NCBI GenBank assembly: GCA_040954595.2
Contig: CM082587.2
Span: forward strand, 992,001 to 1,056,000
Reading direction: 5' to 3'
DNA from: Balanoglossus misakiensis
Taxonomy: Eukaryota > Hemichordata
DNA length: 64,000 nucleotides
Part shown: positions 27,801 to 40,032 of the stretch, piece by piece
How the letters are laid out: every line of letters begins with the position of its first letter
Numbering within the stretch: position 1 is the first letter of the stretch
Position numbers and translations under genes: made by a program
Notes under the pieces: generated by a model
What the model was told of the DNA's origin: nothing
Database searches by the model: none
The model's input: only the letters and a program-made list of their open reading frames with translations

Positions 27801-30800
27801 TCTTTGATTTCTGATCAAGCGACGGTGGTTCAAACACCGGTGTTGGAGATCTGCAATCAGACATTGGCGAGTCTGTATACCCCGGAGGATATTCTGATCT
27901 TAGCTGCAGTTGAGACTGGATGCTTCTTGGGGGCACTTCCGTTGATGGCGGCGTCTTCGGTCGCTGATTGTCGGTGATGACGTCACTTGACTGTCGCGGT
28001 TGTGATGCTCGCTTTCTCGTTTCGTCAAAATGTACTCGCGATGGCGATTCGGTGGCTTGCGATGTACTAACTTTTGGCGTTTCATATTCTGCTCTAAGTT
28101 CCCACGGTGATTCAAACTGTCTCTCTGTCTCCCGTTGCCGTGGCAACGCACTGCCTTGAGATGAAACGTGAGCTGGGAACGGCGTACCCGTGGAAATGCA
28201 ATGAGGAGGTCTTTCTCTTGATTTAGATGAGATTGGATACCGGTGTGTCGTCATGGCAACCGGCTGTGCCACCGCGCGCGGACTCGAACGAACTTGCACC
28301 GGATGGTATGGCCTTTCGGACAAATTGTCGACAGAAAATTGTCTCTCAGATTTAGCTGCATTTCGTGGTGACATCTTTGCAGAAGGCGCTGGTAGAGTGT
28401 TTGATTTGTTATCGGTGATCTGTTGGTCCCAAACCCTTCTTTTCAGCATCGCACGAGGGGGGAAACTATACCTGTAAGGAGGAGGTTTTTCCTTGGCTGC
28501 CAGAGTTTCGGATCTTTGCAGACTTTTCCGCACGACATCGGAATTCTTAAACCATTCCGGCAAATCAAGCGACTTCAGTGACTCCTGTATTCGCCTCTCC
28601 TCGCCGCTTTCCGTTCCATTACCCACAATCCTTTTGCTGTCGCCAAGCAGATGTGGTGACTTGTAACTCATAGATGGATTAGCGGCTTGGCGCCTTTGGT
28701 CTACTGTTTCGTTCCTCTTTCCCCATATTAATCCGTCTGTCTCGACAGGCGTGTGAATTTCTCTTCTTTGATTCCTATCCAACTGAGGAGATATTAATGA
28801 TGCTTGCGGTGAAAATGTCTCCGATAAACCCACCATGTCTCTCATCTCATCACCCGTCAGTTGGGTTTCTCTGACCGCCGGGTACGAATATCTGTTGGTC
28901 GGACTTCGCTTGCTTTTTGGAAGCGTGAAATTTCTCCTGTCAACTCTGGCTAAAGCATTTTCGATGGAGTCTATGGCGCTACGATACGACGGTCGCTCTC
29001 TGGGTTGGGACATTGCAGTCTCAGAAATGTTCACCTGTTGATTTCGAGTCGGTGACGTCACAGGAAGATACTGGGAAGGCGATTTGTTAATATCTCTGCG
29101 TTCATTGCAACCGTCAAGTTGTATTGGATCGGAACGTTTCCCGGCAATGGTCTGTCCTTCATTGCCAGCCCCTCCCTGCTGTCGTCCAACTCGTTGATGT
29201 GTCGCTCCGTAAGGCGGCGGTGGGGACATCGGCGACCGAGCCAGCCTTTTCGTTCGTAACATCGCCTCCCGCTGTTCCTTCTCCCTGTCACTCACGCCGC
29301 CTGTCGTCGTGAGGTCGGGTCGTTCCTGAATATCAATTCGGTTCACAGCAGACGGTTGTGAGGCCGCTGTCCTAGAAGGACCGCTCTTTTCACTGATAAA
29401 GTACTCCCTGTTCGCGTCATCACCTTTCAAATCACGCCGTCGGGGAGGATTGACTTTCGCATACACGCCTATATATCCACCCACAGCTGATCTGATCCTA
29501 ATGTCCTGATTAATATTACGAGAAACCCGCCTTTCCGTCTCGCTGCTGTCGTTCAGTGCATTCGGAACAGCTTCAAATCGCCTTGATGTTTGCATGCTGT
29601 CGTCGTAAGCACTAGACGGCCATGCATCCACATATTGCCTCCCTTCCAGTTGGCTTGGCTCGTCGCCAGAAATCTGCGCTCGTTTATTAGGCCAGCTATT
29701 CTGCCACTGCATCTCAACGCTTGGGTCGTCCTCAAATCTTTCCTGAATAAAAAATAATCAAAATACAACCGTTACTTCATCAAATGTAATGAAAATAAAC
29801 ACAAACCAGTGGTGTGTGTTATTTTCGTGCATGCGTTTGGGGCGTGCTTTGCGTTTTTGATGGATTCAACTACATTTTCAGTATTTTGTCAACAGTTTGA
29901 TGTGAAGTGGCTCTCTGTCTCTCTATTTGTCTCTTTCTCTGTCTTTCTGTTTCTCTCTCTCGACGGCTGTGTGTGCGATATGTATATTATGCGCACGAAC
30001 GAGTTTATCGCAAACTTATACTGCGTATTTTTTCTGATTGACGTGACTTATGAGTTCGTGAGTCGGTAAGCTTATACACACCACGAGTCAACCTTGTTCT
30101 TGTATTATTTGCATAACAAGGGGCATTATTTTGTTGTTGTGCTTGAAAGAACAGACTTTATTCTTTTTAAAAAGACTGCGTAATATGGGGTTACAGTCAG
30201 AAGAATGCAACCAGAAACAACAGAATTATTTTAAACCATTCTGAAACCGACGTGCGTACACAAAACCATAAATTAGTTTTTGGCAGTTTGACGTATTCCC
30301 CTGATAGCGATCTTTTAAGTTGAGTCATGTACAGGCCTAACTCAGGTGTTGATAATCAAGTTGAGGAGTACACGCGTTTGGCCTGCTCTGGGCTTATCAC
30401 GCCTTGCTTTTCTTCTCTTGACATTTTTTATTGTAGAAAATCTATCAATGTGACTCCCGCATGTTCGACAAACCTGGTCAGATCTTTCTTTTTGTAGTAC
30501 ATCAATAGGTGCTGGGTTGGTTTCTGTGCAATTGTGTTGAGGACTTATTTACTTGTGGGGCCCAACCTATACAACTAGCATTGGCGGTGTTTCCCAGCGT
30601 GTACAACGCCGCGTAACAAACAAGACCATACGATGTGCTTAGCAACATCTCTTTAGAGGTCTCTCCTTGTTCAAGCCGTCCTGATTTCAAAGTAACATTG
30701 CCATATGTGGCGTGTCTTTTTTTCTCTCCTGTTCTGCGTATGGCGCGTCTTACCTGAGCTCCCAGTCGTAAAAGATCTTGCCTTCTGTTGTGGTGGCCTT

Positions 30801-32517
30801 TCATAGCGCCCCTATTATCCCCGACCACAGAGTGCGGTTCCTTCTTATGTTCGTGCATACTCGTGACCCGATCCGTTCGTTGAGTATTCGATATGTCGTC
30901 TTGGGGAAATAAATTAGAATGTCGCCAGCCCTCGGGGTCCGCCCGTACATCATCCTTATGAATGGATTTACTACTAGAGGCCGTGCTTACTGTCTGCCTG
31001 CTATTACGAGACTGGCCATTAGCGGAGTTACAACTACTTGGGCTAGCTATTCCGCTATCTGCGTCCGTTATCGTATCCCTGTTATCGTGATGAGTCACGT
31101 TCAAAGTTCTCCCGTAGTCACCCCCTCTGTTTACGGGGCTATGGCTGGGACGGTTCTCGTAACGCATACGCATGTAGTTACTCGTTTCAACTGGATCATG
31201 TTGTTTGCCTTTGGTCGATTCCGTGGATGCATTTCCACCGTAATACGGCCGTTCCATGTACTGCTCGTAAATCCTCCTCTGGATTTCATCATAAGCAATG
31301 TCAGAGTCTACACCCCGCGGAGTCTGTGACGCACTTTCTGCTGCACCTGTGTGCATTCTTTCGTAATTAAAGTTCTGATCTACTTCTCTGTCCTGGCTTA
31401 GATGTGGTGGATAGGCTTTAAACCCGTACGATGCTGGGCTGTCCGGAAAGCTCTCCATCGCGCCGGACTCGTACGCGTCGCTGTAAACTGCGCTTTTCGA
31501 TCCGTCAGTTCCAGCCAAGCGTGTCTCCGTTCCTTTCTGGTCTTGCACTGACTTGAGATCACCTGCTTGTTGTGTCGTTGTGGTCTCCACTGAACTTTCA
31601 GTCCCTGTTTGGGGCTCTTCACCTCCGTGAGAATCACACGACCCAGGGAAGGTCACGTTAGCGTTGACGTGGTCAAGCAGTTTGCTATTAGTGTTACTAC
31701 TACGCTCACCTATCTGGGACCACTTCAAGTGGTCTTGTTGAATCGCCTCTCCTCGATTGATCACAATGGAGCGACCACAATTAGGCAATACTCCAACCGT
31801 TTGTTTGTGATTGGTTAAAGTCTCAACCAGTATATTAACCTTGCGAGCTGTGACTTGGGCTGCATGAATCGCCTGTAACAGGCGCTCGTAATCGATCGCA
31901 CTAGTTTCCAAGTCCGTGTAGACTCCCTCATGCGGCCAACTGTTTGATTTTGCTGCGCCGCCGTTATCCCCGTCAACTGTTCGGTTTTGTCGGTCGTTGT
32001 CCGATTCTGTACCCCGGTTTCTGTTTGCACGCTCTCCACACGAGTCCTCATTTTGTTGATCATCATTATCCCCACCACCATCACCATCATCTTCATCATC
32101 ACTACTACCATCATCGTTGTCGTCACTGTCATCGTCTTCATCGCTGTCTTCATCGCTCGTTTCATCACTGGCCTCCTCTGTTTCCTCCTGGATCACATGA
32201 AGACCGGAAAAGTACTGCATCCTCAGCATTTCAGATTTATTCCTGATGCGCGCATTTCCAGGATTGGTTATTTTGAATTTCTTGACGACGTTATTTCCCG
32301 AACACAAATCCTCATATTCTTCGTCGTTAATTATCTCACGGTACTCCTTATTCCCGAACCACGACCGGGAGTTGCTTTCCGGAGCTGCTCTTCTGTTGTC
32401 GTCGACGACATATCCTGGACTGGCATCGTCGCTGCTGCTGCCGTCAAGCAAATTGGCATCTACCCGCGTTGTTATCCATTTGCCGCTTGGTTGTTGAAAG
32501 AACTGCGCTCCTCGCAT
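24817..32517 (-). CDS. AJM1: AJM1-like apical junction protein, two large exons
   Basis: Coding exons (transcript order) are 32517-30754 and 29742-24817. The donor CAG/GTAAGA and acceptor TTATTCAG join in phase 0, and the protein is about 2229 residues. The frame stays open 12 codons above the first ATG but without another ATG; a possible 5' UTR acceptor lies at 32562-32563. Most of the chain is predicted disordered: Ser/Pro/Arg-rich, with many SP sites and an acidic Asp/Glu tract in exon 1. The C-terminal part is ordered and carries a MYND-like Cys/His cluster (CRNKKC, CHNC, YYCSREC, HWEKHKKKC) near residues 1890-1940, followed by a conserved-looking globular tail. That arrangement recalls AJM1 (C9orf172), a cell-junction protein, though the human protein is under half this length. 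Identification rests on the C-terminal region remembered from the family; the N-terminal exon has no recognised match. Confidence 0.68.
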
Positions 32518-32561
32518 GGCCGGCGCTGATGTCAATCCACGCCGACAGAACACCTAGGCTA

Positions 32562-35500
32562 CTGAAGAGAACCTTTGTAGAGTAAAGACACCCAAGTACT
32601 GGCTGGCTATATCCGCTGTGTGAGACTCCCTCTGATTCGATGCACCGCGGTCACGTTCTGACAAGTGACAGATGATATTGGCGTCCTGACTTGAATGTAA
32701 ATTTCCCATGGCAAGCTTATTACAGCGGCGAGTCGACTCTGTCTCTCAAATATTGCATTACATACAATTACTCCCAAGCTCACGTCCAATTCAGTGTTCA
32801 CGAATACCCGTAGGTCGAATTTTCTTGCCCAAATACCGCCACGGGGGTTGAGTTGTTCCTTTCATTGGTTGAGCCTGGTTGCTTGTATACAGCAAAATTG
32901 ATTACCTATTTACACCCCCCGTTATTATGCAAGCATATTTAAGTTGTTTACATTTAACACAGAACATGTACGTACATAGATTCAATATATATGTGCTCTC
33001 ACAGGCGCACACTCATACAATAATGATATCCGAAACCAATTTATTCAGTATCGGATTAATTTCATTCCATAACGATTAAATTGTTCAGGAAAGATTGATC
33101 TGTCGATATTGAACGCTCGATATTGAATGGTGTCAGACACACACACTCTCTTCAGCGACACGGAAGACAGCCTATTAAGTGTCCGGATTAAGATCACGTG
33201 ACGTGATCAACGATGTTACCTGGTGACTCAAGATATATCGGTTCATTTATGACGGCTCTACAAATAAAGCCACGCCCACTCTACTTTTATGAATCGATGC
33301 ATGCCATGTAAACAATCGAAGACTTAAAACGAAATTGGAATCTCTAAGGGCGTAAAGCCGCATGGATTTCGCAGTATAAGTGACTGCACCCTAGACGGCG
33401 GGCAACATTTAATTGAAGAAATGAATTTTAGTTGGTTATAGTGGAATGGGGATTTTTTCTCGAACGGTGGCCTTTTCAAAGATGACGGTACCAGTAGAAG
33501 TCGACGAAACACGGCGTTGTTAAATTTTATAGGAATGCGGGTCGATAGCTGTAGTCTGTGGGTTTAGACTCTGACGTTGGGGTGTTATAAATTCATGTCC
33601 AATTATATACATAGATACCGACCATCTTATGGGACAGGTGTTTCTTATTTGAACTGGAAAAATATATTTTATTGACCCAATCTGTCTTACTTCTCCGCTT
33701 TCTGCGGAAAGTTCCTTTAAGTGGTGTTTTTTTTCGATTGAGGTGTTAATGTGTTCATGATGGTAAATGGCGTAGAGATAGACCGGAATAACAAGAAACG
33801 CGAGGTATCACACTGTGATAGAATAATGTACTGATATCGCGGTTTGGAAGATTTACTATCAGTTCGAAAGTGTAATCCTGTTAACGGAAATTACATTTAA
33901 TTAGATCCGATTAGCAGTGATTTAATAGACGAATTTCCCGAACGGGTCTTAATACTGTCAGAATTTCTTCATGGCTGTTAAGTCCATGGATGGGTTGGCA
34001 TACTGTCGATTTTCGACAAAATCAACAAAACCTACAACTATCGTCGACTGTAAAGAGTTTGATATAGACAGGAGAGAGAAACTGTTTATGTTTCCTTTCT
34101 GTGGTCTGTTTTTGCTCTAATGTATGCCTTGGAAATCGTCAGCAGCGACAGATACTTTCTCTTATCACTAGATAACGATCATGAATAATGGCGACGACGT
34201 GGGATAGTAGTGGAAGTTATCACTAGATAATGATCGATGAGTAACGGCGATGACACGAGGACACTGATAGAAATCCATTATCACCAGATAATGATCTATG
34301 AATAGTCGTAATGCTTACGACACTGAACGGTTGTTGATGACATTTATTTATTCCAGGATAAGATTGACGTAGCCTATATCAGAGCCTCTTTTGATTTCGT
34401 GTCTTCATTTTAAAGGCCGATGATTGTCGTGTGCGCATGTCCACAAAATTTAACGTGGCTTTTATTTAAAAGAACCGACATTAGTCGGATCTGAAATGGT
34501 GGATAGTAAGCAGTTTTCAACTTTCCTCGAGCAGAAAAATAAGACGTTGTTAACTATAATTCCAAAATTGCCCTGAGGCGACATTAAGCCCATCCCCGCG
34601 ACCGACGGTCATCAAATCAACCTCCGCTCCAGTTGCAGCTGAGGGCGAGGATTGCCCTCCGAGCCATTTAGAAGCAGACCTCGTCTGTGCATTTCTTTAA
34701 TCGGCTTTTCTTCTTTGAGTTAAGAACATTCGAACAGACTTTCCTTCTAATTCCTGGCAGTAGCCCCAAATCAAAGACAGTTAATAAGCTCTCTGTCTAG
34801 CGACAGTAGGTCGTTACTACCCTTGTGCATTAAGTACATCAACTTGAGTGTGTGCTCACTTTCATTCGATTAGACCCTAATACGATATGATGGGCCGGTA
34901 GATATGGACTTCCCCAATCAGTACCAAGTGTGTACACAAGTCATCTATGCACTCGTCTGTAACAACATGAAGTGAAAGGCTGGAAAATCAAGCGAGTTTG
35001 CTAAGACGTGTGTGTACGTCATGGCGTAGCCGTCAGCACAGTAGTGGAAGTTGTTTAGTTGTTGCGATGATGATGATGCTGTTGTTGTTGTTGGTGGTGG
35101 TGGTTGTTTCAAGCAACGCAAAACATCAATTTGTCTACAGGGGGCGCTATTCAAACCCCAACAGATCTGAGAATCCAACCTCGTCATGATTTTTGATATT
35201 TTGGTTGCTAGGCTATATGCAAATTGAAGTGCTTCCCAATTGGGATAAAATATTGTTTTCAATTTTCTTCGTTTATGGTTTCAACCACATACCCTGGTTA
35301 TCCAGGGTCCATGGTAAATTTGTGTAATGACACAACTGCATGAGGCGAAAATAAATTACAACTGAAAGAGCCATGACCTTACTTTTACCTTAAATTTATG
35401 GGTTGGGATAAATAAGTTAAAATTTGCAGTGTTGCCATGTCCACGAATTTTCACTTTTTGTCGCTCATACCCAACGCCGATGGCACGTCTTATTTGCGGT

Positions 35501-36015
35501 CACAAACTGCAGCCCATGAGATCTGCGTCACAAACTTTTCTCCGGTAATGTGATACACCTGAAACGGTTTGCACTTTCCAGATTGCTTTTTTAATGGCAG
35601 AGGATTTTTACGAAGATTCGTTTAAGTTATTTTGTACCATCCTTTTTCCAGTCACTTACAAAATGCTTTGCTCTGTTTATTCAGCATCCATACGTTGTCT
35701 TGTTGCAAAACAAAGGATGTTGATCAATGTGGTCCTTAAAATGAATGTATGTTTAACCTAAAAAACAGAAGGCAAAAGCTGTTATGATAAAAATAAACCA
35801 TTGTATCATGATATTCATAGTCTGCAGTTTATAATCTAGATTTATACGTCATTAATTATGCATGCTGTGCCAGTGTACAGTTGCACTTTGTGAAAACGAT
35901 TCGGGGTCAATAGTGTATTAATGAGCAAAGGCTGATAGCCTACACTTGAATAACGTGTAAGATATACTTGTCCGTAGTGTGTACAGCGAATGGATATTGG
36001 AGTTTACAAGTGGCA
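32562..36015. other. 5' flank of the AJM1-like gene, non-coding
   Basis: No convincing exon seen on either strand. A candidate splice acceptor for the AJM1-like gene (TCTCTTCAG on the minus strand) sits at its left edge, so a non-coding first exon and promoter probably lie somewhere here. It contains a degenerate repeat near 34158-34320 and a short GTT run near 35077-35105. Confidence 0.45.
34158..34320. repeat. Three degenerate copies of a roughly 60-bp unit
   Basis: The phrase TTATCACTAGATAACGATC and close variants recur about every 60 bp, each followed by a GAATA or GAGTA stretch and a GGCGAYGAC-like tail. Copies have diverged by several substitutions. Confidence 0.6.
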
Positions 36016-36526
36016 TGTTGGAGACATTTTGTTTATTTTTGTGCGTGTTTGAATTGTCCACTGCCCCTAATGAGATTTCAAAATAGACTGATTTCTCTTA
36101 TATGCGTGTAACGTGTATGTTGGAGACATTTTGTTTATTTTTGTGCGTGTTTTAATTGTCCACTGCCCCTAATGAGATTTCAAAATAGACTGATTTCTCT
36201 TATATGCGTGTAACGTGTATGTTGGAGACATTTTGTTTATTTTTGTGCGTGTTTTAATTGTCCACTGCCCCTAATGAGATTTCAAAATAGACTGATTTCT
36301 CTTATATGCGTGTAACGTGTATGTTGGAGACATTTTGTTTATTTTTGTGCGTGTTTGAATTGTCCACTGCCCCTAATGAGATTTCAAAATAGACTGATTT
36401 CTCTTATATGCGTGTAACGTGTATGTTGGAGACATTTTGTTTATTTTTGTGCGTGTTTGAATTGTCCACTGCCCCTAATGAGATTTCAAAATAGACTGAT
36501 TTCTCTTATATGCGTGTAACGTGTAT
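36016..36526. repeat. Minisatellite, five copies of a 102-bp unit
   Basis: TGTTGGAGACATTTTG recurs at 36016, 36118, 36220, 36322 and 36424, exactly 102 bp apart each time. Copies are nearly identical; the main variable site is GTTTGAATT (copies 1, 4, 5) versus GTTTTAATT (copies 2, 3). It lies between the AJM1-like gene and the 3' end of the BDH1-like gene. There is no open frame through it. Confidence 0.95.
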
Positions 36527-36830
36527 GCAACTATCTTTTACTCGTTCTCCCAGCCTGAGAGGTCACTCGCAACTATTGTGTTTTGTAGCGCCAATATGTG
36601 ATGCTTATCAAAGCCAAATATAGAATTCCATGTGCCGGCCCCAAAAAGCAACCATCCATCAATTTATTTGCAGGTAGTTCATGCAGAGTTTGAGGCCAGT
36701 TATAATTAAAACGGTATGTTCGTGCGAAAGTGTATACAATGTACTTGCAAAGTCAAAAGGCTACTTTCAACCACTGACCTCAACGTTGCAGAAAAAAACT
36801 GTACTGATTCAGAGGTTTGGTGTCCGAAAA

Positions 36831-36836
36831 TTTATT
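36831..36836 (-). promoter_or_regulatory. Candidate poly(A) signal of the BDH1-like gene
   Basis: AATAAA on the minus strand, 88 bases beyond the stop codon at 36925. It is the first such hexamer after the gene, so a short 3' UTR is likely. Confidence 0.6.
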
Positions 36837-36924
36837 AAAACATAATTATATATCGTAAACCAGAATGAAAACAATAGATATCGCAATTTATGGTACTTGT
36901 CACTGATATTGTGCAAGTCGATCA

Positions 36925-37385
36925 TTATTTCTCCAAAGCCCGTGTCTTGGGCAGATACGTGGACAGTGCCAAATAAAATAGGTTGTCAGTCCACCAAGAA
37001 GGAAGAAACCGGAAAATATAGCAAGGCAAAACTGTATTGAAGAACTCTCCCACGAGGTAGCGGTGTTTTGGGTGTTTCGCTAAAATCGCTTCTGTCATAG
37101 CGAGAATCACCGGAGTTGAGTCGGCGCTGGTCTTTTCGCGATACTGCAGCAGAAGTTCGACTTGTCCGTCGAAGTAGGCTCTGCCGTAGTGTCGTTTCGA
37201 GGTTTCGCTCATTCCGTTCCATACATCTTTGGCGATTTGTTTGACGACATCTTCTGTCCCAAATGCTATGCCGGTTGCTCTTGCGTACCATCCTGGCTGG
37301 ATCAGGCAAACCTAAAATGGTTATAAAAAACCGTCACCATCATCATCATCACCACCATCGTCATCATCATCATCGTCATCACCAC

Positions 37386-37477
<92 letters not shown>

Positions 37478-39397
37478 CAACTAATAACCTACCTTGACAC
37501 CCCACTTGAACATCTCATACCTCAAAGTATCGTTAAAGCATTCTATGGCATATTTCGACATACAATACGTGGCACCAGCGGGTACTGTGAACAGTCCACT
37601 CATACTGCCGATGTTGACTACGCGACCTGTGAAAAGAACCCGGGTAGAAGTTTTTACTAATGGTTGTCTTTCGACACCTTCCAAGGGACGATTTAACGCT
37701 CATCGCGAGATCTCGCGATACTTAATTATCGTAGCAACGGGTAGCTAGCCAAGGAATGAAAATCAAACTAGAATTTCAGAGCTCAGTCACATCAGACTCA
37801 ATTAGTATAGTTGATTTATTTCGATATCTTGTTGGTATAAATATAATGATCTCATTAACAGTTATGCGGGTTCACAAATTATGTTGGTTAAATCACATTA
37901 TTTGGTCTTAGCTTGTCCCGAGCCTGTTCAGCCCGTATCTTCATGCCCCCGTGGGTTAAATCACACAACCTTGCGGGACTGCATCACTGGTGCTGAGAAT
38001 AACTGATGACATAAAATATAACGGTACCTTTAGCTTGTCTGATCAGTGGTAGAAATACCTTTGTGACTCTAACCATACCGAACACGTTGACTTCAGCAAC
38101 TTGTTTGAAGATGGCCAGACTTGCCCATTCGATCTCACCCCATCTCCAGATCCCAGCGTTGTTCACGATGGCCCACAAGCCTGTAATACAAAATAGCATT
38201 GGTGTTATCACCAATGAAAATTTGGGCTGTTTTTTACCGCAATACCATCGCAATTAAAGAAGGCCCTATACAATATATCATGGTTCTCGTAACCCGCGTG
38301 TTCGTGCACGTGAGCTCATGTCATGCCAAAAATTTCTCCGTCCGTCCGTAAGTCGGTAAGGAAAGAAAGTCAATCAGTAAGGTTGTACATGTATTTACTT
38401 ACCTTTTGATTTGTCTGGTAAGTTATCCTCAACAACTTTTTGAGCTGCTAAGACGGAATCGTCAGATGTCACATCTATAGGGACAATCTTGAGAGATTTC
38501 GAACAGTTCGCTTTCAGCTTTTGGGCACCTTCTCCTTCTAAAATGTATAACAGGTAGACGTGGTTTAAAAAAAATAAGTACACTGCGTACGTGTGAAACC
38601 ACCATATAGATTTGACCTTTTGAACTTGTTTGGTGCCAAAGTGGTGCAAGGTCCACACCCAAGCCTCTATTTTCACGAGGCAAAGAGACTTGAACTGCTA
38701 AATGCAATATTCAAGTCTCCTTTGCTAGGTCGTGTATCTTAGATTAGGTCATTTACGTCCGTGGCCGTGACCAACTGTACGCCTATTGCATAGATGCACT
38801 AATGGTCACTTATAATTTACTAGCGCCACCAGCGCGCTTTAACAAATGGTGCTGGAATAACTGCGACCTTGGAATTGTGTTATTGCATGATTGAACAATT
38901 GATTTAAACAACGACATGCAATATGCTTTGCCTTGGTCATGGGCTGCAAGCCAGGTTCTGCAGCATCGTCCCACAAACATCGCTGATCAACAATGTACGC
39001 ACATGTTTGCCGATTTGCAAAACTACGACTTGCAGTTGCCTTGCCCAGTCTACGGACGCGGACTTTGCAATAAACAAACACTGGAAATCGACTTACCGTC
39101 GAGTAAACAACCAGCGAACACGATAAAACCAAGACGATCTAGCTGACGGGCAAGCTGATGACCGAATCCCGTGTCACACCCGGTGATGAAAACACACTTG
39201 CGGTCAACAGAGAGCATTGCTACCGGTAAAAATTTCAGAGTAGCCGCGCACGTCATCATCAGGAGGATAGTTAGAAATATTTTGTTTCTAGTGCTGAGCG
39301 TGCAACCGACAACTGGCGTGGATAATTCTTCGGTACACAGCATCGCGATAGCTAGCATCGCAAACGATAAGACAACAAGCAAACGTTTCGTCTCCAT
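36925..39397 (-). CDS. BDH1-like short-chain dehydrogenase (SDR9C family), 5 exons
   Basis: Exons (transcript order) 39397-39097, 38537-38403, 38180-38028, 37626-37493, 37311-36925; 1110 nt, 369 residues, phases agree. The ATG at 39397 is the first in frame. Two hydrophobic segments (about 5-21 and 39-59) suggest membrane anchoring. The Rossmann dinucleotide motif TGCDTGFGH is at 72-80, VNNAG at about 151-155, catalytic Ser204 (NIGSMSG) and YCMSK with Tyr217 and Lys221. The order and the phrases [37 protein letters not shown] and LRYEM are typical of the SDR9C group that includes D-beta-hydroxybutyrate dehydrogenase (BDH1), retinol dehydrogenases and HSD17B2/HSD17B6. BDH1 is the closest by eye. 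Substrate cannot be read from sequence: ketone body, retinoid or steroid all remain possible. The catalytic set is complete, so an active NAD(P)-dependent enzyme is expected. Confidence 0.88.
37334..37478. repeat. (CAT)n microsatellite filling intron 4 of the BDH1-like gene
   Basis: About 145 bp of CAT/CAC/CGT triplets, with about 33 uninterrupted CATs at the right end. The whole intron is only 181 bp (37312-37492), so the repeat makes up most of it. The His-rich and Met-rich frames it creates are not genes. Confidence 0.95.
37703..37718. other. 16-bp CpG palindrome
   Basis: TCGCGAGATCTCGCGA is a perfect palindrome with four CpG sites, in intron 3 of the BDH1-like gene. It contains the TCTCGCGA core known from CpG-rich promoter elements in animals. 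A related 12-bp palindrome is at 40021-40032. Confidence 0.6.
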
Positions 39398-39457
39398 ATT
39401 ATATGGCTGCAGTTGAAGATGCAGTGGTTGCGTCCTCAATTAGGTAGGGCACCCGTG

Positions 39458-39463
39458 TATATA
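39458..39463 (-). promoter_or_regulatory. Possible TATA box of the BDH1-like gene
   Basis: TATATA lies 61 bp above the start codon at 39397, which leaves room for a short 5' UTR. Only position and sequence support it. Confidence 0.3.
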
Positions 39464-39714
39464 CCTGGACGCGCCAGCGCCAGTGCAGTTATAAGTGCGC
39501 GGAGACGTGTCGGCGTGCTACCAACACTGCGACTGTGACTACCAATATAGGAGCATACCCGATATATTGCTCTACAGTCTAGCTCCGACCTGTAGTGAAC
39601 TGTGACTATGATCGCGTTCGACTATACCATGTTTAAAAGTAGGTCAAAAGTCAAAGGTCAACGACCTGTGTGCGACTGGGACATCGACCTTTAAAATAAT
39701 GAATTTTATTTATT

Positions 39715-39724
39715 TTTACAATGC
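39715..39724 (-). promoter_or_regulatory. Candidate poly(A) signals of the sphingomyelinase-like gene
   Basis: Overlapping AATAAA hexamers (AATAAATAAA) on the minus strand, about 490 bases past the stop at 40215 and some 260 bp before the probable promoter of the next same-strand gene. Confidence 0.5.
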
Positions 39725-40020
39725 AAAATCCAAATCAAAATCCAGTGCCGGTTGAAATCGCGAAGTAGTCTAATATGTAGATAGAAATTAACACAACTAC
39801 TGTGCGTTTCCTAGTAGAACATCATACAATAGGCACAGGGACCACGGATTCGTGAGAATGGTGACATTAAACTTGTAAGTCAACTGCAAGAAAACAAAAT
39901 GTCCATAACATCGATTCCATTGCTATATTAGGTTAAACATAACAGGTAATTGATTAGGCGTTATAAAGGTTGTGTATCCAATCCAATCCAATAGACCATT
40001 TCCGAACTCCACGAGACCTT

Positions 40021-40032
40021 GCGAGATCTCGC
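40021..40032. other. 12-bp CpG palindrome
   Basis: GCGAGATCTCGC, the inner part of the palindrome at 37703-37718, lies in the likely 3' UTR of the sphingomyelinase-like gene. A half-like copy (CTTGCGAGATCATGAGA) follows near 40132. Confidence 0.5.

Noticed and set aside
30502-30753. C-terminal extension of the first AJM1-like exon frame (VRRAIRRTGEKK and onwards)
   Set aside because: The frame continues past a strong donor (CAG/GTAAGA at 30754/30753). Splicing to 29742 restores a long frame in phase, so the extension is intron.
31987-32529. 180-codon plus-strand frame with hydrophobic runs
   Set aside because: It is the antisense reading of the Asp/Glu-rich part of the AJM1-like exon; GAT/GAC-rich coding gives Ile/Val/His-rich strings on the other strand.
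37263-37484. Frame with a long histidine run
   Set aside because: It is a translated CAT microsatellite within an intron of the BDH1-like gene; the opposite strand gives a methionine run in the same way.
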